The notes under the pieces are model-generated. The model ran no database searches, was not told the origin of the DNA, and saw only the letters and a list, made by a program, of their open reading frames with translations. DNA of 55,523 nucleotides from Chromatiales bacterium. GTDB lineage: Bacteria; Pseudomonadota; Gammaproteobacteria; JAGRGH01. The translations under genes and the position numbers were made by a program. How positions within the stretch are numbered: the stretch's first letter is position 1; each line of letters opens with the position of its first letter. Where the stretch lies: assembly GCA_020445605.1 (NCBI GenBank), contig JAGRGH010000007.1, positions 1 through 55,523 on the forward strand, read 5' to 3'. Of the stretch, positions 16,442 to 25,239 are shown piece after piece.

Positions 16442-19400
16442 TCAGCGTTCCGCAGCTTCAGCCCAGGCGGCTGCGATCCGTGCCGGCGAAACCTTCTCCG
16501 GTGCGCCGACCTCCTGTGCAAACACCTGAATCCGGTAGGACTCCACCAGCCAGCGGCGCGGGTCATCCGGCGCTGGCACCGTAACGGGTACCGCGTTCGC
16601 AAACTGCGCATACCGTTCGCGGTCACGCAGTGGATTCTGCCGGCGTTTTTCGATGCGCTTTTCCAGCGCCGCAAGGTAACGCGGCAGTTCAACGAACCGC
16701 TCCAGCGGGGTCACGGAAACGAAGCCGCGGTAGACCAGCGCGTTCAGCTGCCGGTCCATGTCGAGCCAGGCGGGGTCGGAAGTCTCAGCCGGCGCGCGTA
16801 GTGCGACGCGAATGCGATGCGCGGCACCGAGCATCACGCCAACACGTTGCGCCAGTTCGCGCGCCGCACCGGCCAGCCGCGGCGCGCCGGCTTCGAGCGC
16901 CGCGCCAAACGCCTGTGCGTCGCGAATCACCGCAGCGCCTGTGAAACAGCTCTGCTCGATCGCGCGCGCGGTCAGCGCGCGGCGCAGACCGGCGGCATCG
17001 AGCGGCAGCGGTTCGCGCTCCGGCAACGCCGGCAATGCGTGATACGGCAGCCATTCGCGATCGAACTCCGCCAGGCCGCGGTCGATCGCGCGCGCGGTGG
17101 CACCGAGTTCGCGGCGCGCGAGTGCGATCAGCCCGGCGCGGTGCGCGCGCGATGCGCCGATTGCGCTTGGCAACACGTCCAGATCGACGGCGCCGTCGGC
17201 GCGCGCGATCAGTGCCGGATAACCGGCCAGACCCTGGCCGAGGTCCACACGTTCCGGCAATGATCCAAAGTCCCACTGCGCGATTCCCGCGCGCGTGAAC
17301 TGCCTGCGTGCAACCGTCGTGAACGCCTCGCCGGCGGCCGATCCCAGCCGGTGCTTGAGCGCAATGAGATCGCGCGAGCCTTGCAGATCGCGTCCCTGTT
17401 CGTTGATGACACAGAACCGCGGCCGCAGCCAGTCCGGCAACGCGCCGAAGTCGATCGCGGCCTCGGTCAGCTCGATGTCGGTCTCGCGCCGCACCGCGGC
17501 GACCAGCCAGCGTGCGACGCACGCGGCAGGCGGCGTGGATACCGCCAGCAGCGAACGCGCGCGGTCCGGCGCTGGCCCCAATGAACGACGCACCGCCTTC
17601 GGCAATCCACGCAGCAGTGCGGTCACGAGTTCCAGCTGCCAGCCCGGGACGATCTCGGCGCCGACGGAGTCGGCCACGAGCGGCAACGCGGCCAGCGGAA
17701 ATCTGACCGTCAACCCGTCGTCGTCGGCGCCGGGGTTGTAGCGGTAGCTGAGTGCGAGCGATGTGCCTTCAACCGTCACCCGATCCGGGAACCGCGCGTC
17801 GATACCATCAGCCAACCCAGGGTCGAGCCAGTCGGCCAGCGTGAACCGCAGACGTTCGCCCTGCGGGTCGCCCGCGGCGTTCAGCCACGCCACCAGGCCC
17901 GGCGCATCGTGCACATCATCCGGCAGCCGCAGGGCGTAGACGTCCGCGATTTTCTGCGGTGAAGGCGTGATCTCCGGTCTGCGCAGGCGCTCACCGAGCG
18001 CCTCGATCCCGGCGAACAGTGCGCGGTTCGCGGCGTGGAAGGTCGGCAGCCGCGCCGGCAGGTCGCCGGCCAGCACTTCGTCGATGAAGATTCGCCTTGC
18101 ACCGGCCGCATCGTGGCGCGCGAAATCCCCGCCGGGTCGCATGCCGAGCACCAGCTGGCCGTAATGGCGCCGCTCGCGACACTCGACCCGACCGCTGCGT
18201 TCGTTCCAATGCGGGTCGACCCATTCGCTGCGTATCCGCTCACGCGCGATCTGTTCGATCCAGCGCGGCTGCAGACGGGCGACGATCGCTGCCCGCACCT
18301 CGTGGGTCTGCACGAGTTCGGCGGCGAACACCCATGGCGGCGGCTTGCCCGCCAGTGCGGACTCCGGCGCGAGCCGGAACTGGCGGCCGCTCATCGCACG
18401 GTACAGGCCGTCGTGATCCAGCCTGCCGACCGTGTCACTGAATCCGGTCAGCAGTGCCAGATGCAGGGCCTCGTCCGGGCGCCGCGCCGCCGCCGCATTG
18501 ATCCAGCCGAGTTCGCGGACCACGCGCCGCAACTGCCGATGTACGTCGCGCCATTCCCACAGCCGCGCCAGCGAAAGAAAATTGCGCTGACACCAGTCAC
18601 GCAGCTCGGCGTTGGTGTGATGCACCCGCGCGGACTCGAAGCCATCCCAGAGTTTCAGCCAGCCGACAAAATCCGAGTGTTTTTCGGCGAACTGCGCATG
18701 CGCCTCGGCCGCGGCCTTGCGCGCGTGCTGCGGCCGCTCGCGCGGGTCCACGACCGACAGCGCCGCGCAGATGATCAGCGCCTGATCCAGCACCCCGCGC
18801 GCATGCGCCTCGTACAGGATGCGCCCGACGCGCGGATCGACCGGCAGCCGCGCCAGTGCACGGCCGATGTTCGTAAGCCGGCCACCGCGATCGAGCGCAT
18901 GAAGCTCGACCAGCAGCCGCTCGCCGGCGGCGAGTGCGCTGGGGTCGGGAACGGTCGGAAACGCGAACGCCGCCGGTTCCTGCACGCCGATCCCGTGCAA
19001 CTGCAGGACCACCGCCGCGAGATTGCTGCGAGTGATCTCCGGTTCGGTAAACCGCGGCCGGCGCGCAAAGTCGTCGGCGTCATACAGGCGCACGCATTCG
19101 CCCGGGGCGATGCGCCCGCACCGACCGGCGCGCTGGTTCGCGGCGGCCTGCGCAATCGGTTCCACCGGCAGCCGCGCAATCCGCGAGCGCGCGGAAAACC
19201 GGGCGATTCGCGCCAGTCCCGTATCGATGACCCAGCGCACGCGCGGCACGGTGATCGAGGTCTCCGCGACGTTCGTTGCGACCACGATCCGGGCACGCGA
19301 TTGCGGATTGAAAACCCGCTGCTGTTCGATGGCCGGCAGGCGTGCATACAGCGGCAGGACCTCCACGCGCGGACCCAGCGCACGCGACAGCGCACGCGCC

Positions 19401-20296
19401 GTATCCCGAATCTCACGCTCGCCCGGCACGAACACCAGCCCGTCGCCGCCGCGCCCGGCGAGCAGGCGTCGCGCCTCGGCCACGATTGCCGCGGCCGTTT
19501 CCCGCGCATCCGCCAGCGGCGCATGGCGGATGTCGACGGGATACGAACGCCCGGGCACCTCGATCACCGGGGCACCGCCGAAGAAATCCGCGAACTGCTG
19601 TGGATCGATCGTCGCGGAGGTGATCAACACGCGAAGATCGTCGCGTCGTTCGATCAACCCGCGCAGATGTCCAAGCAACAGATCAATGTTGATCGAACGC
19701 TCATGGGCCTCGTCGATGATGATGGTGTCATAGGCGACCAGCGCACGGTCGCGCTGCAGCTCCGCAAGCAGAATGCCGTCGGTCATGAGCTTCACGCGGG
19801 TCAGCGCCGAGGTCGCATCCTCGAAACGCACCTTGCAGGCAACGGCATCGGTCCCGGCGACGCCGAGTTCGCTCGCAAGCCGTGCCGCGACACTGCGCGC
19901 GGCAATGCGTCGCGGCTGGGTGTGACCGATCCAGCCACCGCGCCCCCGCCCGGCGGCCAGACAGAGCTTCGGCAGCTGGGTGGTCTTGCCCGATCCGGTC
20001 TCGCCGCAGATCACGACGACCGGATGCGCGCGTACCGCTTCGATGATCGATTCGCCCGCGCCACAGATCGGCAGGTCCGGCGGGCAGCCGAGATCCAGCG
20101 GCAATGCCAGGCGCGCGCGCTGCGCACTGAGCGCGGCGTCCGCCTCGCGGCGGATGGCGGCCAGCAGATCGGCGCGCCGGTCCGACGGCTGACGCGCCGC
20201 CTCGCGCAGGCGGTGTGCGAACCGCCTTGCATCGTCCGCGCGCAGCTCGGCCAGCCGTTCGGGTTCCAGCCAGGGACGGGGTTCGGACTCGGGCAC
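16442..20296 (-). CDS. hrpA: ATP-dependent RNA helicase HrpA (DEAH box)
   Basis: About 1284 residues, close to the E. coli 1300. Helicase motifs are in order: GETGSGKTTQ (Walker A), TQPRRIAA, IIDEAHERS (DEAH), ITSATID, then the second RecA domain with VFVPGEREI and QRAGRCGR, the winged-helix/ratchet region, and the long HrpA-specific C-terminal part (DUF3418). It unwinds RNA and in E. coli processes fimbrial mRNA and resolves stalled ribosomes. The start is uncertain: GTG 20296 places Walker A about residue 98, as in E. coli; the open frame extends to GTG 20377, inside the inverted-repeat element, adding 27 residues. A TACAAT at 20347-20352 on this strand could be the -10. Confidence 0.93.
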   Translation of the reverse strand: MPESEPRPWLEPERLAELRADDARRFAHRLREAARQPSDRRADLLAAIRREADAALSAQRARLALPLDLGCPPDLPICGAGESIIEAVRAHPVVVICGETGSGKTTQLPKLCLAAGRGRGGWIGHTQPRRIAARSVAARLASELGVAGTDAVACKVRFEDATSALTRVKLMTDGILLAELQRDRALVAYDTIIIDEAHERSINIDLLLGHLRGLIERRDDLRVLITSATIDPQQFADFFGGAPVIEVPGRSYPVDIRHAPLADARETAAAIVAEARRLLAGRGGDGLVFVPGEREIRDTARALSRALGPRVEVLPLYARLPAIEQQRVFNPQSRARIVVATNVAETSITVPRVRWVIDTGLARIARFSARSRIARLPVEPIAQAAANQRAGRCGRIAPGECVRLYDADDFARRPRFTEPEITRSNLAAVVLQLHGIGVQEPAAFAFPTVPDPSALAAGERLLVELHALDRGGRLTNIGRALARLPVDPRVGRILYEAHARGVLDQALIICAALSVVDPRERPQHARKAAAEAHAQFAEKHSDFVGWLKLWDGFESARVHHTNAELRDWCQRNFLSLARLWEWRDVHRQLRRVVRELGWINAAAARRPDEALHLALLTGFSDTVGRLDHDGLYRAMSGRQFRLAPESALAGKPPPWVFAAELVQTHEVRAAIVARLQPRWIEQIARERIRSEWVDPHWNERSGRVECRERRHYGQLVLGMRPGGDFARHDAAGARRIFIDEVLAGDLPARLPTFHAANRALFAGIEALGERLRRPEITPSPQKIADVYALRLPDDVHDAPGLVAWLNAAGDPQGERLRFTLADWLDPGLADGIDARFPDRVTVEGTSLALSYRYNPGADDDGLTVRFPLAALPLVADSVGAEIVPGWQLELVTALLRGLPKAVRRSLGPAPDRARSLLAVSTPPAACVARWLVAAVRRETDIELTEAAIDFGALPDWLRPRFCVINEQGRDLQGSRDLIALKHRLGSAAGEAFTTVARRQFTRAGIAQWDFGSLPERVDLGQGLAGYPALIARADGAVDLDVLPSAIGASRAHRAGLIALARRELGATARAIDRGLAEFDREWLPYHALPALPEREPLPLDAAGLRRALTARAIEQSCFTGAAVIRDAQAFGAALEAGAPRLAGAARELAQRVGVMLGAAHRIRVALRAPAETSDPAWLDMDRQLNALVYRGFVSVTPLERFVELPRYLAALEKRIEKRRQNPLRDRERYAQFANAVPVTVPAPDDPRRWLVESYRIQVFAQEVGAPEKVSPARIAAAWAEAAER

Positions 20297-20363
20297 AGGG
20301 ACTTGCGGATCGACGCTATACTGCGCGGCCTTGCGCCGCGGCAACGATTGTACGGGCGCCTCA

Positions 20364-20653
20364 GGGCCTGTTCGCACTCATCCGATCGCCGCTGTTGCCC
20401 CTGAAAAATCGCCAATCAAGGCACGAGGAAAGAAGTTTGGACATTCCAGATGTACGACGAGTGACAGCGAGCGTCGGCTTTTCAGGGGCCACCCCAAGGT
20501 TCAAACTTCAATCTGACTGAATGGGCCGTGCGCATTTTTTCGTATGACCGCGTTGTCATTCGCTCACATAGCGTGGCTATGCCACACTCATTCCGCCTTG
20601 CCATACGAAAAAATCCGTACGGCAGCGGTGACCGGATGAGTGCGAACAGGCCC
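20364..20653. mobile_element. MITE-like inverted-repeat element (family C) between hrpA and dapC
   Basis: A 290-bp non-coding element with 32-bp imperfect terminal inverted repeats. The outer 22 bases, AGGGCCTGTTCGCACTCATC and on, are identical at both ends, then differ at two positions. A second internal inverted repeat (ATTTTTTCGTAT at 20534-20545, ATACGAAAAAAT at 20603-20614) lies in the right half. The right edge reads CTAG and the left TCAG. It has no transposase and would need one in trans. It lies 15 bases before the dapC start. Confidence 0.85.
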
Positions 20654-20668
20654 TAGCGACCCACCGAT

Positions 20669-21856
20669 TTGAATCCGGCCCTAGATCGACTCCAGCCCTA
20701 CCCGTTCGAGCGACTGCGTGCGCTGTTCGCAGGCGCGCGTCCGCCCGCGGAACTCGCGCCGATCCGGCTGTCGATCGGCGAGCCTCAACACCCGACGCCG
20801 ACGGCAATCCTCGCCGCCTTCGGGCAGGCGCTGACCGGCATCGCGCACTACCCGGTCACGCGCGGCGAACCGGCGCTGCGTGAAACCTGCGCGGCCTGGG
20901 CCAGCCGCCGCTTCGGACTGTCGCGGGCGCTGGACCCGGAACGCGAGGTCCTGCCCGTCAACGGCACGCGCGAGGCGCTGTTTGCGATTGCGCAGACCCT
21001 CGTTGACGTGCGTGCGCGGCCGCTGGTGGCGATGCCCAATCCGTTCTATCAGATCTATGAGGGCGCGGCCCTGCTCGCGGGCGGCACCCCGTACCTGCTG
21101 CCGAACGACGGCGCTGGGCGCGTGGACCTCGCCGCGGTCCCGGCCGCGGTCTGGGACCGCGTGTCGCTGGTCTATCTCTGCTCGCCGGCCAACCCGGCCG
21201 GCCATGTGCTGAGTCTTGCGCAACTGACGCCGGCGCTGGATCTCGCCGACCGACACGGGTTCGTGGTGTGCGCGGACGAGTGCTATTCGGAGATCTACCC
21301 CGACGAAGCCGTTCCGCCGCCGGGCCTGTTGGCGGCCTGCGCGCGCAGCGGGCGCGACGGCTACGAACGGGCGCTGGTGTTTCACAGTCTTTCCAAACGC
21401 TCCAATGCGCCCGGGCTGCGCTCGGGTTTCGTCGCCGGCGACGCGAAGCTCATCGAGGCATTCCACCGCTACCGCACCTACCACGGCTGCGCGATGCCGC
21501 CGCCGCAGCAGGCGGCCTCCATCGCGGCCTGGAACGACGAGGCCCATGTGGTCGGCAACCGCGCCATGTATCGCGCGAAGTTCGCCGCGGTGCTCGACGC
21601 GCTCGGCGGCTGCCTGGACGTGGGCCTGCCCGAGGGCGGTTTTTATCTCTGGCCGCGCACGCCCGTGGACGACGAGCGCTTCGCGCGCGAACTGTATGCG
21701 CAAAAGCACGTGAGCGTGCTGCCCGGGCGCTATCTGTCACGTCCGATCGACGGTGCGGACCCCGGCGCCGGCCGCGTGCGCATCGCGCTGGTCGCGCCGA
21801 TCGACGAATGCGTCAGCGCCGCCAAGCGCATCCGTGAATTCGTACACTCTTTGTGA
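20669..21856 (+). CDS. dapC: Succinyldiaminopimelate transaminase DapC
   Basis: 395 residues, fold-type I PLP aminotransferase. It converts N-succinyl-2-amino-6-oxopimelate to N-succinyl-LL-2,6-diaminopimelate using glutamate. The PLP lysine is in HSLSKRSNAPGLRSGF; AMPNPFYQIYEGA, LCSPANPAG and CADECYSE are family blocks. The opening MNPALDRLQPYPFERLRAL is the usual DapC N-terminus, read from a TTG start at 20669; no in-frame ATG or GTG gives it. The start follows the inverted-repeat element by 15 bases, so any native promoter has been displaced or replaced. It is first in dapC-dapD-dapE. Confidence 0.93.
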   Translation: MNPALDRLQPYPFERLRALFAGARPPAELAPIRLSIGEPQHPTPTAILAAFGQALTGIAHYPVTRGEPALRETCAAWASRRFGLSRALDPEREVLPVNGTREALFAIAQTLVDVRARPLVAMPNPFYQIYEGAALLAGGTPYLLPNDGAGRVDLAAVPAAVWDRVSLVYLCSPANPAGHVLSLAQLTPALDLADRHGFVVCADECYSEIYPDEAVPPPGLLAACARSGRDGYERALVFHSLSKRSNAPGLRSGFVAGDAKLIEAFHRYRTYHGCAMPPPQQAASIAAWNDEAHVVGNRAMYRAKFAAVLDALGGCLDVGLPEGGFYLWPRTPVDDERFARELYAQKHVSVLPGRYLSRPIDGADPGAGRVRIALVAPIDECVSAAKRIREFVHSL

Positions 21857-21881
21857 ATACTGACCCAGTTCCGAGGAATCC

Positions 21882-22703
21882 ATGAACGATCTGCAATCGA
21901 TTATTGACGCCGCATTCGAACGCCGCGGCGAAATCACGCCCCGCTCTGTCGACACCCCGGTGCGCGAGGCCGTGCTCGAAGCCGTCGATCTGCTCGATCG
22001 CGGCGAGATGCGCGTCGCCGAAAAGATCGACGGCCGGTGGCGCGTGAACGAATGGCTGAAGAAGGCCGTGCTGCTGTCGTTCCGCATCCAGGACAACACG
22101 ATGCTCAAGGGCGGCTTCACGAACTACTACGACAAGGTGCCGCCGAAGTTCGCCGACTACAACTCGCGCCAGTTCCGCGAGGGCGGCGTGCGCGTGGTGC
22201 CGCCGGCCAGTGCGCGACGCGGCGCCTACATCGCGCCAGGCGTCGTGCTGATGCCGTCGTATGTGAACATCGGCGCGTATGTGGATTCCGGCACCATGGT
22301 CGACACCTGGGCCACCGTCGGATCGTGCGCGCAGATCGGCAAGAACGTGCACCTGTCCGGCGGCGTTGGCATCGGCGGTGTGCTGGAACCGCTTCAGGCC
22401 GCACCGACCATCATCGAGGACAACTGCTTCATCGGCGCGCGCTCCGAAGTGGTCGAGGGCGTGATCGTCGAGGAAGGCTCGGTGATTTCCATGGGCGTCT
22501 ACATCGGCCAGAGCACGCGCATCTACGATCGTGAACGCGACGAGGTCATCTACGGCCGCATACCGGCCGGTTCCGTCGTCGTCTCCGGCAACCTGCCTTC
22601 GAACGACGGCAAGTACAGCCTGTACTGCGCGGTGATCGTCAAACGCGTCGATGAAAAGACCCGCTCGAAGGTCGGCATCAACGAACTGCTGCGCTCGATC
22701 TGA
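21882..22703 (+). CDS. dapD: 2,3,4,5-tetrahydropyridine-2,6-dicarboxylate N-succinyltransferase
   Basis: 273 residues, the standard length. It transfers succinyl from succinyl-CoA to tetrahydrodipicolinate in lysine and peptidoglycan-diaminopimelate synthesis. The N-terminal helical part ([32 protein letters not shown]) is followed by left-handed beta-helix hexapeptide repeats ([40 protein letters not shown]) and the C-terminal [28 protein letters not shown] precedes the ATG. It lies 25 bases after dapC and 14 before dapE. Confidence 0.97.
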   Translation: MNDLQSIIDAAFERRGEITPRSVDTPVREAVLEAVDLLDRGEMRVAEKIDGRWRVNEWLKKAVLLSFRIQDNTMLKGGFTNYYDKVPPKFADYNSRQFREGGVRVVPPASARRGAYIAPGVVLMPSYVNIGAYVDSGTMVDTWATVGSCAQIGKNVHLSGGVGIGGVLEPLQAAPTIIEDNCFIGARSEVVEGVIVEEGSVISMGVYIGQSTRIYDRERDEVIYGRIPAGSVVVSGNLPSNDGKYSLYCAVIVKRVDEKTRSKVGINELLRSI

Positions 22704-22717
22704 ACGCCGGCGCAAGC

Positions 22718-23851
22718 ATGGATTCCACACTGGAACTGGCCGCGGAACTCATACGGCGCCAGTCGGTTACGCCCGCCGACGAAGGCTGCCAGCAGGCGCT
22801 CGGGGATCTGCTCGCCGAGGACGGTTTCACGGTCGAGCACCTGCGCTTCGGCAAGGTCGACAATCTGTGGGCGCGCCACGGCACCGACGGGCCGCTGGTG
22901 GTGTTTCTCGGGCATACCGATGTCGTGCCGACGGGCCCGGCCGAACGCTGGAGTTCGCCGCCGTTCGAGCCGACCCTGCGTGACGGCATTCTTTACGGTC
23001 GCGGCGCGGCGGACATGAAGGGCTCGGTCGCGGCCTTCGTGCTGGCGGCCGGGGACTTCGTGCGCGCAAACCCGAATCATCCGGGCTCGGTCGCGGTACT
23101 CCTGACCAGCGACGAAGAAGGCCCGGCCACCGACGGCACGGTGCGGGTCGTGGAAACCCTGGCCGAACGCGGTGAGCGGATCGACTACTGCATCGTCGGC
23201 GAGCCGTCCTCGCGCGAACGGCTTGGCGATGTCATCAAGGTCGGCCGGCGCGGCTCGCTGGGCCTGCGCATCGTCGTGCACGGCACCCAGGGCCATGTCG
23301 CCTACCCGCACCTGGTCGACAACCCGATCCACCGGCTGGCGGCGATCCTCGCCGACCTCGCCGCCGAGCGCTGGGACGACGGCGAAGGTCCGTTCCCGCC
23401 GACGAGCTTTCAGGTCTCCAACCTGCACGCCGGCACGGGCGCGGACAACGTCGTGCCCGGCACCGCCGAGGCGCTGTGCAACTGGCGTTTCTCCACGGCG
23501 CTGGACGAGGGCCGGATCCGGGCCCGGGTCGAAGCGATCGCGGCACGGCACGCGGAGTCGGTCGACTGGCACTGGCGGCTCTCGGGTCAGCCGTTCCTGA
23601 CCCGCGGCGGGCGCCTGGTCGAGGCCGTGGCGGGCGCGGTGCGGTCGGTCGCCGGCATCGATCCGGAACGCTCCACGGCCGGCGGGACCTCGGACGGCCG
23701 TTTTGTGGCCCCGACCGGGGCCGAAGTCGTGGAACTCGGCCCGGTCAACGCCTCGATCCACAAGATCGACGAACACGTGCGCGCCGAGGATCTCAGCGCC
23801 CTGCGCGGCATGTATCTGGCCGCGGTGACGGAACTGCTGTCGAAGAATTGA
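22718..23851 (+). CDS. dapE: Succinyl-diaminopimelate desuccinylase DapE
   Basis: 377 residues, M20 dizinc hydrolase releasing succinate from N-succinyl-LL-diaminopimelate. Zinc ligands are visible in GHTDVVPTGP, YGRGAADMKG and the general-base pair DEEGPA, then GEPSS and, near the C-terminus, NASIHKIDEHV. The dimerisation lid lies in the middle (about residues 180-290). It completes the succinylase branch with dapC and dapD in one operon with short spacers. The transcript probably ends in the AT-rich region before 23960, though no clear hairpin terminator is seen there. Confidence 0.96.
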   Translation: MDSTLELAAELIRRQSVTPADEGCQQALGDLLAEDGFTVEHLRFGKVDNLWARHGTDGPLVVFLGHTDVVPTGPAERWSSPPFEPTLRDGILYGRGAADMKGSVAAFVLAAGDFVRANPNHPGSVAVLLTSDEEGPATDGTVRVVETLAERGERIDYCIVGEPSSRERLGDVIKVGRRGSLGLRIVVHGTQGHVAYPHLVDNPIHRLAAILADLAAERWDDGEGPFPPTSFQVSNLHAGTGADNVVPGTAEALCNWRFSTALDEGRIRARVEAIAARHAESVDWHWRLSGQPFLTRGGRLVEAVAGAVRSVAGIDPERSTAGGTSDGRFVAPTGAEVVELGPVNASIHKIDEHVRAEDLSALRGMYLAAVTELLSKN

Positions 23852-23958
23852 ACACCATCGGACCGGAAACCCCGCATCAGCGTCAAAATTTTTTACACTC
23901 GGGGCAGGCCGCCACCCCGCCTCGATCTCAACTCATTGTTTATTCTGAACATTTTTTT

Positions 23959-23975
23959 CTGGCACGGAAGTTGTA
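23959..23975 (+). promoter_or_regulatory. Sigma-54 (RpoN) promoter of the PEP-CTERM gene
   Basis: CTGGCACGGAAGTTGTA matches the -24/-12 consensus (YTGGCACGRNNNTTGCW) at all but one position (T for C in the -12 GC), with the required ten bases between GG and G(C/T). It lies about 53-69 bases before the ATG at 24028. AT-rich DNA upstream (ATTTTTTTACAC, ATTTTTTTCT) could hold an IHF or activator site. Confidence 0.75.
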
Positions 23976-24027
23976 TCTCTCCATCACAACGCGCTCGCGC
24001 GAAATTCACAACGCAAGGTAACCCGAG

Positions 24028-24729
24028 ATGAAAAAGCTCCACATCCTGTCCCTGCTTGCCGGTTCGGCCCTGCTCTGGTCGGCTGGCGCCAGCGCCCTGC
24101 TGATCGACGACTTCGCCACCGATCAGGCACTTAGTGTCCAGAACGGCAGCACGAACGGCCCTGCCGGCGGCAGCGTCGCTGGCCCGGGTATCTTGGGTGG
24201 CACGCGCAATGTGGTCGCGGATGCGACGGCGACCGGCCCGAGCTCCGCGTTCCTGGACGTCGTGGCCGGCTCCGGCGCGACCCCGCCGGGTTCGCTGAAC
24301 ATCAGCAATGCGACGGGCGTGAATGGCGTCGTCATCCTCACCTACGACGCGGCTGGAGCTGGGCTTGGCGGGGCTGACCTGACCGACGGCAGCGGTATCG
24401 GTTTCCAGGTCATCTCGATCGACCTCTCCGTATCCGTCCTGATTGAACTGACGGAAACTGCGGGGGCGGGTGGATCAACCGCTTCGCGCGTCGCCTCGTT
24501 TGCGGGTCCCGGTCCGGCGTCGTTCTCGTTCGCATCGTTCGCAAACATCGCGAACGTCGACCTGACGAGCATCGATCGCGTTCGGCTGACCTTCAGCAAT
24601 CCGGCCACGGCTTGGGACGGTGCGATTGACTTCATCTCGACCACGATCTCCGAGCCGAGCGCCATTGCGCTGTTCGGTCTGGGCCTGCTGGGTCTGGGCG
24701 CCGCGCGCATCCGTCGCGCCAAGGCCTGA
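24028..24729 (+). CDS. PEP-CTERM sorting domain-containing exported protein
   Basis: 233 residues. A signal peptide (MKKLHILSLLAGSALLWSAGASA) precedes a Ser/Thr/Gly/Ala-rich, low-charge region of about 180 residues typical of surface beta-sandwich proteins. The C-terminus is a PEP-CTERM tripartite signal: SEPSAIALFGLGLLGLGAARIRR, that is, a motif with SEP in place of PEP, a hydrophobic helix and basic residues. Such proteins are recognised by an exosortase and are linked to exopolysaccharide production; no exosortase gene is in the window. A sigma-54 promoter lies upstream and a strong terminator follows, so it is monocistronic. Confidence 0.85.
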   Translation: MKKLHILSLLAGSALLWSAGASALLIDDFATDQALSVQNGSTNGPAGGSVAGPGILGGTRNVVADATATGPSSAFLDVVAGSGATPPGSLNISNATGVNGVVILTYDAAGAGLGGADLTDGSGIGFQVISIDLSVSVLIELTETAGAGGSTASRVASFAGPGPASFSFASFANIANVDLTSIDRVRLTFSNPATAWDGAIDFISTTISEPSAIALFGLGLLGLGAARIRRAKA

Positions 24730-24760
24730 TCCAGAAAGCCTCCAGCTGGAGCTTTTGAAA

Positions 24761-24784
24761 GGGCGCCTTCGGGCGCCCTTTTTT
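24761..24784 (+). terminator. Rho-independent terminator of the PEP-CTERM gene
   Basis: Perfect stem GGGCGCC/GGCGCCC with TTCG tetraloop followed by six T residues; 32 bases after the stop codon. Confidence 0.95.
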
Positions 24785-24796
24785 ATGGCCGGGCGT

Positions 24797-25126
24797 TCAG
24801 GGTCCCGGAGCGGCGCTGGAACCCCGCCGCAGGCAGGCAGCCAGGGTCTCGGGCAACTCCTGTACCGCGCTGACCCGCACCGTCTTCTGCCGGCCGCGCA
24901 GACCACGCGCCAGTACAACGTTGCGCGGCGCAACGCCGAACAGCTCCGCGAGATAACGAACCACCTCGGCATTCGCGCGTCCGTCCACCGGCGGCGAAGC
25001 GATTGCCAGCTTCAGCCGCCCGCCGTGCAGGCCGGTCACCGCGGTTTTGCGCGCGCCGGGAACGACGTGCAGTTCAAGCACAAGGTCTCCGTGGTCCCGG
25101 CGCACCCAGCAAGCCTCAATGGCCAT
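24797..25126 (-). CDS. DUF167 (YggU) family protein
   Basis: 109 residues. Blocks typical of the family are LVLELHVVPGARKTAV, LKLAIASPPVDGRANAEVVRYLAELFGV, and VVLARGLRGRQKTVRV. Relatives are small single-domain alpha/beta proteins of unknown function, usually encoded near the YggT membrane protein, which is not seen here. I chose ATG 25126; GTG 25141 in the same frame would add five residues. It converges with the PEP-CTERM gene, whose terminator lies between them. Confidence 0.88.
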   Translation of the reverse strand: MAIEACWVRRDHGDLVLELHVVPGARKTAVTGLHGGRLKLAIASPPVDGRANAEVVRYLAELFGVAPRNVVLARGLRGRQKTVRVSAVQELPETLAACLRRGSSAAPGP

Positions 25127-25239
25127 CCGGCCGCCCCGCACTCACCCGGGACCTTCCGCGGTCGACCGCCGGTCGCCACACGGTAACCGCGTGGGGCGTT
25201 CTACAATGCCGTGCTTGTCGCGCCACAAAAGTCTGGTCG

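Noticed and set aside
18035-20404. 789-codon open frame on the plus strand opposite hrpA
   Set aside because: It mirrors hrpA, is Arg/His/Gln-rich without any motif, and GC-rich coding DNA commonly leaves such antisense frames open.
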